Source of the DNA: Kitasatospora phosalacinea
GTDB taxonomy: Bacteria > Actinomycetota > Actinomycetes > Streptomycetales > Streptomycetaceae
DNA: 64,000 bases
Reading direction: 5' to 3'
Assembly (NCBI RefSeq): GCF_000717185.1
Contig: NZ_JNYE01000044.1
Coordinates: 7,546-71,545, forward strand
Shown in pieces: positions 28,763-36,285 of this stretch. Position 1 is the first letter of the stretch. Each line of letters starts with the position of its first letter. Both the position numbers and the translations under genes were made by a program. The notes beneath the pieces are model-generated. The model searched no databases. It worked only from the letters and a program-made list of their open reading frames with translations, and was not told the DNA's origin.

Positions 28763-29812
28763 GTGGCCGAGGGTGTCCAGGGAGTCCGGGGGATCGAGGC
28801 ATTCATCGCCGGAATGCCGAAGGCGGAGCTGCACGTGCACCACGTGGGCTCGGCCTCGCCGCGGGTGGTGGCCGAGCTGGCGGCACGGCACGCCGGGCGC
28901 AGCAAGGTCCCGGTCGACCCGCAGGCGCTCGCCGAGTACTTCACCTTCACCGACTTCGCGCACTTCATCGAGGTCTACCTGAGCGTCGTCGACCTGGTCC
29001 GGGACGCCGAGGACGTCCGCGCGCTGACGTACGGCGTCGCGCAGGACATGGCCCGGCAGAACATCCGGTACGCCGAGCTGACCGTCACCCCGTACTCGTC
29101 GGTCAGCCGCGGCATCCCCGACGTCGCCTTCATGGAGGCGATCGAGGACGCCCGGCTGTCCGCCGAGAAGGACCTCGGCATCGTGCTGCGCTGGTGCTTC
29201 GACATCCCCGGCGAGGCCGGGCTCGCCTCCGCCGAGGAGACCGCCCGCCTCGCCCTGGACCTGGCCCCCGACGGGCTGGTCTCCTTCGGGCTCGGCGGCC
29301 CCGAGATCGGCGTGCCGCGCCCGCAGTTCAAGCCGTACTTCGACCGGGCCCGGGCGGCCGGGCTGCACAGCGTGCCGCACGCGGGCGAGTCGACCGGCCC
29401 CGAGACGGTGTGGGACGCGATCCGGGTGCTCGGCGCGGAACGGATCGGCCACGGCACCCAGTCGGTCAAGGACCCGGCCCTGGTCGACTACCTCGGCGAG
29501 CACCGGATCCCGCTGGAGGTCTGCCCGACGTCCAACCTGGCGACCCGGGTGGTCGAGCGGATCGAGGACCACCCGGTCCGGCAGATGGTCGACGCCGGGC
29601 TGGTGGTCACCGTCAACAGCGACGACCCGCCGATGTTCGGCACCGACCTGAACACCGAGTACGCCGTCGCCGCGAAGCTGCTCGGCCTGGACGAGGCCGG
29701 GATCGCGGCGCTCGCCCGCAACGCCGTCGAGGCGTCCTTCCTGGACGCGGCGGGCAAGCACCGGCTGACCGGCGAGATCGACGCCTACCTGGCGGGCTGG
29801 CCCACCGCCTGA
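28763..29812 (+). CDS. Adenosine deaminase family protein
   Basis: 349 residues, amidohydrolase fold. Metal ligands: KAELHVHHVGSASPRVV (the usual HxHL is HVHH), HAGE in SVPHAGESTGPE with catalytic Glu, and the NSDDPPMF ligand Asp. These support hydrolytic deamination of adenosine or another aminopurine. The GTG at 28763 is used, with GGGAG at 7 nt. Because the HVHH and GLGGPEIG segments diverge from classical Add, the true substrate may be another aminopurine or a modified nucleoside. Its 3' end overlaps the convergent YidC-like gene by 28 nt. Confidence 0.83.
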   Translation: MAEGVQGVRGIEAFIAGMPKAELHVHHVGSASPRVVAELAARHAGRSKVPVDPQALAEYFTFTDFAHFIEVYLSVVDLVRDAEDVRALTYGVAQDMARQNIRYAELTVTPYSSVSRGIPDVAFMEAIEDARLSAEKDLGIVLRWCFDIPGEAGLASAEETARLALDLAPDGLVSFGLGGPEIGVPRPQFKPYFDRARAAGLHSVPHAGESTGPETVWDAIRVLGAERIGHGTQSVKDPALVDYLGEHRIPLEVCPTSNLATRVVERIEDHPVRQMVDAGLVVTVNSDDPPMFGTDLNTEYAVAAKLLGLDEAGIAALARNAVEASFLDAAGKHRLTGEIDAYLAGWPTA

Positions 29813-30561
29813 GGGCCGGTGCCTCCGGCGGGGCCGGCGGCCGGGCGGTGCAGGTACCACCGCTCGGCCGCCGTCCAGGCGGTGGAGGTCAGCAGGTAGA
29901 GGCCGCCCGCGAGGGGCAGCAGCAGGGCGAACAGCGGGGTGCCGAAGGCCAGCCAGCGCAGCGGACCGGCGGCGGCGCCGCCCGGGGCGCTCTTCGTGGG
30001 GGCGCCCTTCGCAGCGGCGTTCTTCGTGGCGGTGCCCTTCGCGGTGGAGCCCTTGGTGGCGGTGTCCTTCGCGCGGCGGGTGTTGGACCAGGCGAGGGCG
30101 AGCAGGGCCGCCTCCAGGGCGGCGAAGACCGCGAACTGCGCCGGGGTGCGGGCCGCCGCGGGGTGCGCGGCGAGCGGGACGCCCACGAGGGTCGCGTCCA
30201 GCAGGTGGCCCGGGGCGGTGGTGAACAGGCGGTACATCACCGAGAAGAACGGCGCCTGCAGCAGCACCGGCAGCAGGCCCGCGAACGGGCCGACGCCCTC
30301 GGCGCGGTGCAGGGCCAGCAGTTCGCGGTTCAGCCGCTCGGGGCTCCCGGCGTGCCGCTCGCGCAGCCGCGCGACCCGCGGGGCGAGCCGCAGCCGGGCC
30401 CGCTCGGCCCGGGCCGCGGAACGGGCCAGCGGGTGCAGGGCCGCGCGGACGGCCAGCGTGAACAGGACGATCGCGACCGCGGTGGGGACGGCGGTGGCGA
30501 GGGCCGCGACGGCGGTGCGGGCGAGGTGGACGGCGGGGTCGAGGAAGCTCAGGACGGACAC
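29785..30561 (-). CDS. YidC/Oxa1-like membrane insertase with a Lys/Thr/Ala-rich insert
   Basis: 258 residues, a second-copy-type insertase. Seen: an N-terminal helix, the hydrophilic-groove helix with Arg (FTLAVRAALHPLARSAARAE), the helical hairpin segment ERLNRELLALHRAEGVGPFAGLLPVLLQAPFFSVMYRLF, then helices ending in TPLFALLLPLAGGLYLLTSTAW. Between the last two helices sits a repetitive basic stretch of about 35 residues, built from TKG, AKG and KNAAAKG units, which looks cytoplasmic. The start is a GTG at 30561 with GGAGAG. A DUF6412-type gene precedes it in the same direction. The main housekeeping yidC is expected elsewhere. Confidence 0.78.
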   Translation of the reverse strand: MSVLSFLDPAVHLARTAVAALATAVPTAVAIVLFTLAVRAALHPLARSAARAERARLRLAPRVARLRERHAGSPERLNRELLALHRAEGVGPFAGLLPVLLQAPFFSVMYRLFTTAPGHLLDATLVGVPLAAHPAAARTPAQFAVFAALEAALLALAWSNTRRAKDTATKGSTAKGTATKNAAAKGAPTKSAPGGAAAGPLRWLAFGTPLFALLLPLAGGLYLLTSTAWTAAERWYLHRPAAGPAGGTGPQAVGQPAR

Positions 30562-30734
30562 GGTGGCTCTCCGGGAGTCGGCGGTGCTCGGGCGACGGTG
30601 CTCGGAGGGCGGACGCGCGGAGGGGGCCCGGCGGCGCCACGGGCCCGGGGGCGGGCGTGGCGGGGCCGGGAGAGCGGCGAACCCCGGTCTCGTGCAAGGG
30701 AGTTCGGCGGAGCGTCGGCGGAAGGACGGGCCCC

Positions 30735-31016
30735 TCAGGCGGCCGCGGCCGGGTGTCCCGGGGCTCGGGGGCGCGCACGGCCCGGGGCGTCCGGGTCGCG
30801 CGGGGGGAGGTAGGCGGTGCGGTAGGCGCGGCGGCGCAGGGCGGCCGCGTGCACGGCCGCGGGGGTGCGGGCACCCGGCGGGCCGACCGCGGTCAGGGTG
30901 GCGGCGACGGCGGCGGTGAGCAGCAGCAGCGCGGCCGCGGTCAGGGCGCCGGGGCCGGTGGGCAGGTCGCCGGTGAGGACCCGCAGCAGCGCGAGGAGGA
31001 GCGGCACGGCGAGCAC
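30735..31016 (-). CDS. Small membrane protein, DUF6412-type
   Basis: 93 residues: two N-terminal hydrophobic helices (LAVPLLLALLRVL; LTAAALLLLTAAVAATLTAVG) then a basic and proline-rich tail (RRRAYRTAYLPPRDPDAPGRARPRAPG). A Shine-Dalgarno GAGGAG lies 9 nt before the GTG at 31016; the GTG at 31025 has no room for it. The pattern matches the small DUF6412 proteins that accompany second YidC genes in streptomycetes. It probably functions with the insertase 174 nt downstream, but its role is unknown. Confidence 0.6.
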   Translation of the reverse strand: MLAVPLLLALLRVLTGDLPTGPGALTAAALLLLTAAVAATLTAVGPPGARTPAAVHAAALRRRAYRTAYLPPRDPDAPGRARPRAPGHPAAAA

Positions 31017-31168
31017 GGTGCGCACCTCCTCGGGTCGGGTCGTCCGGGATCGACGCTACCTCAACGGCCGTGCGGAGGACGGAAGTTCCCGTGCTCCCGC
31101 CGTGAGCCGGGCCCGTGAGCCGGGGCCGGGAGCGGGGCCCGAGGGCGGGCCCCGTCGCCGGGGCCGGG

Positions 31169-32242
31169 TCAGGGGAGGCGGACCACGGAGGCCGTCGCCG
31201 CGGAGGCGCGGGCGGCTTCCAGGACGGTGAGGGTGGCGACCGCGTCGCGCGGGTCGACGGGGGGCGGGGTGCGGTCGGCGAGGGAGGCGGCGATGCCCGC
31301 GTAGTAGGCCGGGTAGTCGCCGGGGTCGGTGGTGACGGGTTCGGCGTCGCCGTCGCTGCCGAGCAGCCCGTACGCGGCGGGGTCGTCGTCGCCCCAGTGG
31401 CGGTCCGGCCCGCCGGGGCGGCGCCCGGCCCGGAGGGCGGCCTCCTGCGGGTCCATGCCGAACTTGACGTAGCCCGCGCTGTCGCCGAGGACCCGCAGGC
31501 GCGGCCCGGCGAGCGGGGCGAGGGCGCTGGTCCACAGCTGGGAGCGGACGCCGCCGGTGTGGGTGAGGGCCAGGAAGGAGTCGTCGTCGACCACCGCGCC
31601 GTCGCGGCGCACGTCGATCTCCGCGTACACCGTCTCGACCGGGCCGAACAGGGCCAGCGCCTGGTCGACCAGGTGGCTGCCCAGGTCGTACAGGGTGCCG
31701 CCGACCTCGGCCGGGTCGGCGAGCTCGCGCCAGCCCGGCTTGGGCTTGGGGCGGAAGCGCTCGAACCGGGACTCGAAGCGGTGCACCCGGCCGAGTCGGC
31801 CCTCCGTGACCAGGCGGCGGACGGTCAGGAAGTCGCCGTCCCAGCGGCGGTTCTGGAACACCGACAGCAGCAGGCCGGACTTCTCGGCGAACTCGCACAG
31901 GTCGCGGGCCTCGGCGCTGGTCGCGGCGAGCGGCTTGTCGACCACGGTGGCCAGGCCCGCGAGCAGGGCGGTGCGGGCGAGCGGGACGTGGGTCCGGTTG
32001 GGGGAGGCGATCACCACCAGGTCGAACCGGTCGGCGTCCTCGAACAGCTGCTCGGGAGTGTCGAGGGCGCGGGCGCCCGGGTGGTCGCGGTGCAACTGGG
32101 CGCGGCGGTCGGGGTTGGCGGTGACCACCGCGTCCAGCTGCAGGCCGGGGGTGGTGGCGATCAGCGGGGCGTGGAAGGCGGAACCTGCCAGGCCGTAGCC
32201 GATCAGGCCGACGCGGAACGGGGCGGGGGGCGTGCTGCTCAT
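31169..32242 (-). CDS. Gfo/Idh/MocA family oxidoreductase
   Basis: 357 residues, NAD(P)-binding Rossmann domain first: FRVGLIGYGLAGSAFHAPLIATTPGLQL. The family lysine is in VVDKPLAATSAEARDL, with the conserved Asn and His region ASPNRTHVPLA. The C-terminal alpha/beta domain has GGTLYDLGSHLVDQALALFG, the catalytic His/Asp-type motif. Substrate unknown; family members act on sugars, inositols or related cyclic polyols. It starts at 32242, next to a small LAXTG-type protein gene on the same strand. No metabolic partners are nearby. Confidence 0.85.
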   Translation of the reverse strand: MSSTPPAPFRVGLIGYGLAGSAFHAPLIATTPGLQLDAVVTANPDRRAQLHRDHPGARALDTPEQLFEDADRFDLVVIASPNRTHVPLARTALLAGLATVVDKPLAATSAEARDLCEFAEKSGLLLSVFQNRRWDGDFLTVRRLVTEGRLGRVHRFESRFERFRPKPKPGWRELADPAEVGGTLYDLGSHLVDQALALFGPVETVYAEIDVRRDGAVVDDDSFLALTHTGGVRSQLWTSALAPLAGPRLRVLGDSAGYVKFGMDPQEAALRAGRRPGGPDRHWGDDDPAAYGLLGSDGDAEPVTTDPGDYPAYYAGIAASLADRTPPPVDPRDAVATLTVLEAARASAATASVVRLP

Positions 32243-32281
32243 GCCCTCAACTCAACCACCCCGGCCCCCCGGACGGTGGGA

Positions 32282-32608
32282 TCAGCGGCCGTTCCCGGGG
32301 CGGCGCCGACAGAGCACGACGAACGCCGCACCCGTCAGCAGCAGCACCGATCCGAGGGACAGCAGGACCCCGTCGGCCGTCGCGTCACCGCCGCCGGTCC
32401 GGGCGAGCTGCCGGTGGGTGGGCGCGGGGGTGGGCACGGCGCTGGGGGAGGGGGAGACGGACCCGGACGGGGACGGGGACGGGGAGGCGGACGCGGTGGG
32501 GGAGGCGGAGGACGCCGGGCCCGCGTCGGCGGCCCGGGCGGCCGGGGCGCCGAGCAGGACGGCGGCGGCCAGCAGCAGGGCGGCGGCGGCGCGGTGGACG
32601 GAGGCCAT
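32282..32608 (-). CDS. Small surface protein with LAXTG-type sortase signal
   Basis: 108 residues. Signal peptide (MASVHRAAAALLLAAAVLLGAPAARA, cut near 27), a Ser/Pro/Thr-rich stalk (28-66), the sorting motif LARTG (68-72), a membrane helix (81-100) and an RRR tail. LAXTG rather than LPXTG is the motif used by actinobacterial class E sortases. The exposed part is too short for an enzyme. It could be a small envelope or aerial-hypha protein. No sortase gene is in the window. Shine-Dalgarno GGGAG at 6 nt. Confidence 0.75.
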   Translation of the reverse strand: MASVHRAAAALLLAAAVLLGAPAARAADAGPASSASPTASASPSPSPSGSVSPSPSAVPTPAPTHRQLARTGGGDATADGVLLSLGSVLLLTGAAFVVLCRRRPGNGR

Positions 32609-32758
32609 CAGGGGCTCCCTTGCGTCGTGCGGAGAGGGTGTGTCCGGGACGCTAGCCAGCCGGAGCGGCCGACCTGACGGTACGTCAGGGTAGTTACGGG
32701 CGGCTTAAGGCCGCGTTGAGGCGCCCCGGACCGCGGGCGACGGTCCGGGGCCGGGCGG

Positions 32759-33190
32759 TCACTCCCCGTTCGCGAACAGGACGGTCGCCGCGCGGTGGGT
32801 GTCGGTGTACTCGCGGACGGCGGCGATCCGGCCGTCGCGGACGGTGAAGACGCCCAGGTTGAGGTTCTCGTACAGCCGGCCGTGCACGGTGGTGCAGCGC
32901 GAGGTCCACTCGGCGACCACCCGGTCGCCCTGCACGACCGGTTCGCCGACCAGGGCGACCTCGACGGCGGTGCCGGGGGCGATCAGGGCGCCGATCGAGC
33001 CGAGGAAGTCCTCGACGACCGCCCTGCGGCCCCGCCACTCGCCGCTCAGCGGCAGGTCGCCCGGGTAGGTCCAGACGGCGTCCTCGGCGAAGGCGTCCCG
33101 GACGGCGTCCGCGTCTCCGCGGGCCACGGCGGCCACGTAGTCGGCGACGACGGTGCGGGGGTCGGTGACGGTCCGGGGGTCGGTGCTCAT
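32759..33190 (-). CDS. NTF2-like (SnoaL-type) protein
   Basis: 143 residues with an alpha+beta barrel signature: VVADYVAAVARGDADAVRDAFAEDAVWTYPGDLPLSGEWRGRRAVVEDFLGSI, ending TVRDGRIAAVREYTDTHRAATVLF. Such proteins include limonene-epoxide hydrolase-like and ketosteroid isomerase-like enzymes and small-molecule binders; the sequence alone does not reveal the substrate. It starts at 33190, 23 nt downstream of the quinone-oxidoreductase gene, and so probably forms an operon with it under the divergent LysR regulator. Confidence 0.75.
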   Translation of the reverse strand: MSTDPRTVTDPRTVVADYVAAVARGDADAVRDAFAEDAVWTYPGDLPLSGEWRGRRAVVEDFLGSIGALIAPGTAVEVALVGEPVVQGDRVVAEWTSRCTTVHGRLYENLNLGVFTVRDGRIAAVREYTDTHRAATVLFANGE

Positions 33191-33213
33191 GGCGGATCTC
33201 CTCGTCGGGCGGG

Positions 33214-34125
33214 TCAGTTGAGGGTCAGGACGGTGTTGCCGCGGACGCGGCGGCCGCGCAGGGCGGCGATCGCGTCGGCGGTGCGGTGCCAGTCGTCGAC
33301 CAGGCCGAGCTCGGGGTGCAGCCGGCCCTCGGCGGTCAGCCGGACCAGGGTGTGCAGGTCCGGGCCGTCCGGGTGGTCGACGTCCGCGTAGCTGAAGTGC
33401 TCGACGGCGGCCGAGACCGGGCCGTTCAGCAGGGCGAAGAAGTCCAGCCGGACCGGCTCGCGGGAGGCCTGGCCGAACCAGAGCAGCCGGCCGCGCGGCG
33501 CCAGCAGGGCCAGCGCCCGGGGCAGTTCGGCGCCGCCGGTGGACTCCAGCACCAGGTCGTACGGGCCGCGCGCCCCCGCCACCGCGTGCACCACCTCGGC
33601 GGCGCCCAGCTCCCGCAGCCGCTCGCCGCGCTCGGCGTTCGCGGTGACGGCCGTCAGCTGCGCCCCGGCGGCCGCGGCCAGCTCGGTCAGGTAGTGGCCG
33701 ACGCCGCCGGACGCGCCGGTCAGCAGCAGTCGCCGCCCGGTCACCGCGCCCGCCGCGCGCAGCAGCCGCAGCGCGGTCAGGCCCGCCAGCGGCAGCGCGG
33801 CGGCCGCGGCCGCGTCCAACTGCTCGGGCAGCACCGCCAGCGCGTCCGTGCGCACCGCCGCGTACTCGGCCCAGCCCGCGCCCGGCGGGTGCGCCACCAC
33901 CCGCTGCCCGACCGCCGGGCCGGTGCCGTCCGCGGCGGCCTGCACGACCAGGCCGGCGACGTCCTTGCCGGGCCGCCAGCCCGGTGGCGGGTCCTCCAGC
34001 AGGAAGGTCTCGCCCCGGTTCACCGAGAACGCGTCGACCTTCACCAGCACCTCGTCGGGGCGCGGTTCGGGTTGCGGGACCTCGGCGAACTCGACCGTGC
34101 CGCGGGCGGGGACCAGGGCCTTCAT
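33214..34125 (-). CDS. Zinc-binding alcohol dehydrogenase / quinone oxidoreductase family
   Basis: 303 residues of the medium-chain dehydrogenase family, quinone-oxidoreductase branch. The GroES-like N-terminal part is MKALVPARGTVEFAEVPQPEPRPDEVLVKVDAFSVNRGETF; no catalytic or structural zinc Cys set is present. The NADPH-binding turn is LLLTGASGGVGHYLTELAAAAGAQLTAV. Probably a zinc-free NADPH-dependent quinone or enone reductase. GAGGAGG lies before the ATG at 34125. Divergent from the LysR regulator at 34288, whose palindrome lies between them, so it is a likely target; the NTF2-like gene follows. Confidence 0.85.
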   Translation of the reverse strand: MKALVPARGTVEFAEVPQPEPRPDEVLVKVDAFSVNRGETFLLEDPPPGWRPGKDVAGLVVQAAADGTGPAVGQRVVAHPPGAGWAEYAAVRTDALAVLPEQLDAAAAAALPLAGLTALRLLRAAGAVTGRRLLLTGASGGVGHYLTELAAAAGAQLTAVTANAERGERLRELGAAEVVHAVAGARGPYDLVLESTGGAELPRALALLAPRGRLLWFGQASREPVRLDFFALLNGPVSAAVEHFSYADVDHPDGPDLHTLVRLTAEGRLHPELGLVDDWHRTADAIAALRGRRVRGNTVLTLN

Positions 34126-34233
34126 CGGGGGACCTCCTCGGGTCGTGCGGGGTGCCGTGCGGGGCGTCTCGCGGGGTGTCGTGCGGGCCGTTCCGGCGAT
34201 GGCCTCAGTCAACGCCCCGGGCCAAAGGAGGGT

Positions 34234-34274
34234 CCAACAACCGGAACTCCCCGCCGACAACCGGCGGTTGTCGG
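34234..34274. promoter_or_regulatory. LysR operator candidate: perfect 10-bp palindrome plus half-site
   Basis: CCGACAACCG (34254-34263) and CGGTTGTCGG (34265-34274) form a perfect palindrome with a 1-nt centre. A further CAACAACCGG half-site lies at 34234-34243. It sits in the 162-nt divergent spacer, 13 nt upstream of the LysR start, giving classic autoregulation plus activation of the divergent reductase operon. Confidence 0.65.
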
Positions 34275-34287
34275 CGATGATGGCCCG

Positions 34288-35229
34288 ATGGACGACCCGG
34301 ACCTCCGGCAGCTGCGCGCCTTCGTCACCGTCGCAGAACAGCGCCACTTCGGGCGCGCCGCCGAGCAGTTGGCGATCACTCAGCAGGCCGCCTCGAAGCG
34401 GATCGCCGCCCTGGAGCGGGAGTTGGGCGTCCGGCTGCTCGAACGCAGCCCCGCTGCCGTGCAACTGACCGACGCCGGGCAGCAGTTGCTCGCCCCCGCG
34501 CGGGCCGCCCTGGCTGCCGGGCAGGCCGCCGTCGCCGCCGTCCGGCAGCGCTCCGCACCCGCCCGGCTGGACGTCTGGGGCCACCTGTACGAGCCGCTGC
34601 GCACCGTGCGCGAAGCGCTCGCCGCGGACCCGGGGCCGGCCGTCGAGGTCGGCCCGGCCCGGGACTTCGCCGCCGTCGCCGCCGCCCTCGTCCGGGGCGA
34701 GAGCGCCGCCGGGTTCGGCCGCCACCAGCCCGGTGCCGAACGGGAGTTGGCGCACCGGCTGGTCCGGCTGGAACCCCTCGACGCGGTGCTCCCCGCCGAC
34801 CACCCGCTGGCCCGCGCCGAGCGGCTGCGCCCCGCCGACCTGGCCGCGCTGCGGCTGGTGCTGCCCGCCGACCCCGCCCGGCTGGACTTCCTGGCCCGGT
34901 TCGGCGAGCGCTTCGGCGTCCCGCTGCTGCCCGGCGAGGCCAACCTCGGCCTGGCCCACCTGCTCGACCGGGTCCGCGCCGTCCCCGACGGCTGCACCCT
35001 GCTGCCCGCCGAACTCCCGCTCGCCGTCCCGCCCGGCCTGGCCGTCCGCCCGCTCGCCGACCCCGTCCCGCTGTACGCCTGGTCGCTGGTCTGGCACCGC
35101 GAACGCCCGCACCCCGCCGTCCCCGCCCTGCTGCGGGCCTTCGCCGACCGCGGCCGCGACCGCCGCTGGCTGGAGTACCGCCCCGACCGCGACTGGCTGC
35201 CCGGCGCGGACGCCCGCGACCTGGCATGA
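34288..35229 (+). CDS. LysR-family transcriptional regulator
   Basis: 313 residues. The N-terminal winged helix is typical: DLRQLRAFVTVAEQRHFGRAAEQLAITQQAASKRIAALERELGVRLLERS (5-54). The C-terminal effector-binding domain has RLEPLDAVLPADHPLARAERL. Starts at the ATG at 34288 and is divergent from the reductase gene. The palindromic site overlaps its own promoter region, predicting negative autoregulation and effector-dependent activation of the divergent pair. Confidence 0.88.
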   Translation: MDDPDLRQLRAFVTVAEQRHFGRAAEQLAITQQAASKRIAALERELGVRLLERSPAAVQLTDAGQQLLAPARAALAAGQAAVAAVRQRSAPARLDVWGHLYEPLRTVREALAADPGPAVEVGPARDFAAVAAALVRGESAAGFGRHQPGAERELAHRLVRLEPLDAVLPADHPLARAERLRPADLAALRLVLPADPARLDFLARFGERFGVPLLPGEANLGLAHLLDRVRAVPDGCTLLPAELPLAVPPGLAVRPLADPVPLYAWSLVWHRERPHPAVPALLRAFADRGRDRRWLEYRPDRDWLPGADARDLA

Positions 35230-35230
35230 C

Positions 35231-35265
35231 GCAGGCCCCCGGCGCGGTGCGCACCGGGGGCCTGC
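35231..35265. terminator. Bidirectional terminator between the LysR and HAD genes
   Basis: GCAGGCCCCCGG (35231-35242) pairs perfectly with CCGGGGGCCTGC (35254-35265) over 12 bp with an 11-nt loop. It separates the convergent LysR and HAD-IIA genes. Confidence 0.8.
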
Positions 35266-35276
35266 GGGGAGCGGGG

Positions 35277-36056
35277 TCAGACCAGCTCGACCAGGTCGGC
35301 GATCGAGTTGACCACCTGGGTCGGCCGGTACGGGAAGCGGTCGACCTCGGAGGCCTGGGTCAGGCCGGTCAGCACCAGGAAGGTCGACATGCCCGCCTCC
35401 ATGCCGGAGACGATGTCGGTGTCCATCCGGTCGCCGATCATCGCGCTGTTCTCCGAGTGCGCGCCGATCGCGTTCAGGCCCGCGCGCATCATCAGCGGGT
35501 TCGGCTTGCCGACGAAGTACGGCTCCACGCCGGTCGCCTTGGTGATCAGCGCGGCCACCGCACCGGTCGCGGGCAGCGCGCCCTCGGCGGACGGGCCGGT
35601 CTCGTCCGGGTTGGTGGCGATGAACCGGGCACCGTCGTTGATCAGGCGTACTGCCTTGGTCATCGCCTCGAAGGAGTACGTGCGGGTCTCGCCCAGCACG
35701 ACGAAGTCCGGGGCGGAGTCGGTCAGCACGTAGCCGACGTCGTGCATCGCGGTGGTCAGACCGGCCTCGCCGATCACGTACGCGGTGCCGCCCGGACGCT
35801 GGTCGTCCAGGAACTTCGCGGTCGCCAGCGCGGACGTCCAGATGTGCTCGGCGGGCACGTCCAGGCCCATCCGGGCGAGGCGGGCGTGCAGGTCGCGCTG
35901 GGTGTAGATCGAGTTGTTGGTGAGCACCAGGAAGGGCTTCCCGGACTCACGCAGCCGCTTGATGAAGGCATCGGCCCCGGGGATCGGCACGCCCTCGTGG
36001 ATGAGGACTCCGTCCATGTCGGTCAGCCAGGTCTCGATGGGCTTGCGGTCTGCCAC
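35277..36056 (-). CDS. HAD-IIA family phosphatase (NagD-like)
   Basis: 259 residues. HAD motifs: DMDGVL (motif I nucleophile Asp), LTNNS (motif II), GKPNPLMM (motif III Lys), IGDRMDTDI (motif IV), and the IIA cap with PDEAGP-like ATNPDETG. Members dephosphorylate nucleoside monophosphates, p-nitrophenyl-phosphate or sugar phosphates; NagD acts on UMP and GMP. The specific substrate cannot be assigned. The start is a GTG at 36056 with GAGGAG at 9-10 nt; an ATG 24 nt further upstream has none. It follows the type VII module but is separated from it by a terminator. Confidence 0.87.
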   Translation of the reverse strand: MADRKPIETWLTDMDGVLIHEGVPIPGADAFIKRLRESGKPFLVLTNNSIYTQRDLHARLARMGLDVPAEHIWTSALATAKFLDDQRPGGTAYVIGEAGLTTAMHDVGYVLTDSAPDFVVLGETRTYSFEAMTKAVRLINDGARFIATNPDETGPSAEGALPATGAVAALITKATGVEPYFVGKPNPLMMRAGLNAIGAHSENSAMIGDRMDTDIVSGMEAGMSTFLVLTGLTQASEVDRFPYRPTQVVNSIADLVELV

Positions 36057-36230
36057 GTGGGTGTCTCCTCGGTCTTGCAATGGTCGAACGATCTTCGTGA
36101 TCGCTCCGACCGGACACCGCTGGCCGGTCGGGCGCCACAGGCTGCCCCAACGCCGATCAGCCTAGTCGTCCGGGCCGGTCGGCCACAGGGGCGTCCGCGT
36201 CCGCGGACGCCGGGGACACCCGCGGACGCC

Positions 36231-36270
36231 GACGGCGGGCGGCCCGGGACACCCCGCGCCGCCCGCCGTC
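36231..36270 (-). terminator. Terminator after the mycosin gene
   Basis: 13-bp perfect arms: GACGGCGGGCGGC (36231-36243) and GCCGCCCGCCGTC (36258-36270), loop 14 nt, starting 15 nt past the stop of the mycosin gene. It ends the type VII module. Confidence 0.75.
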
Positions 36271-36285
36271 CGCACCGGCCCGCCG

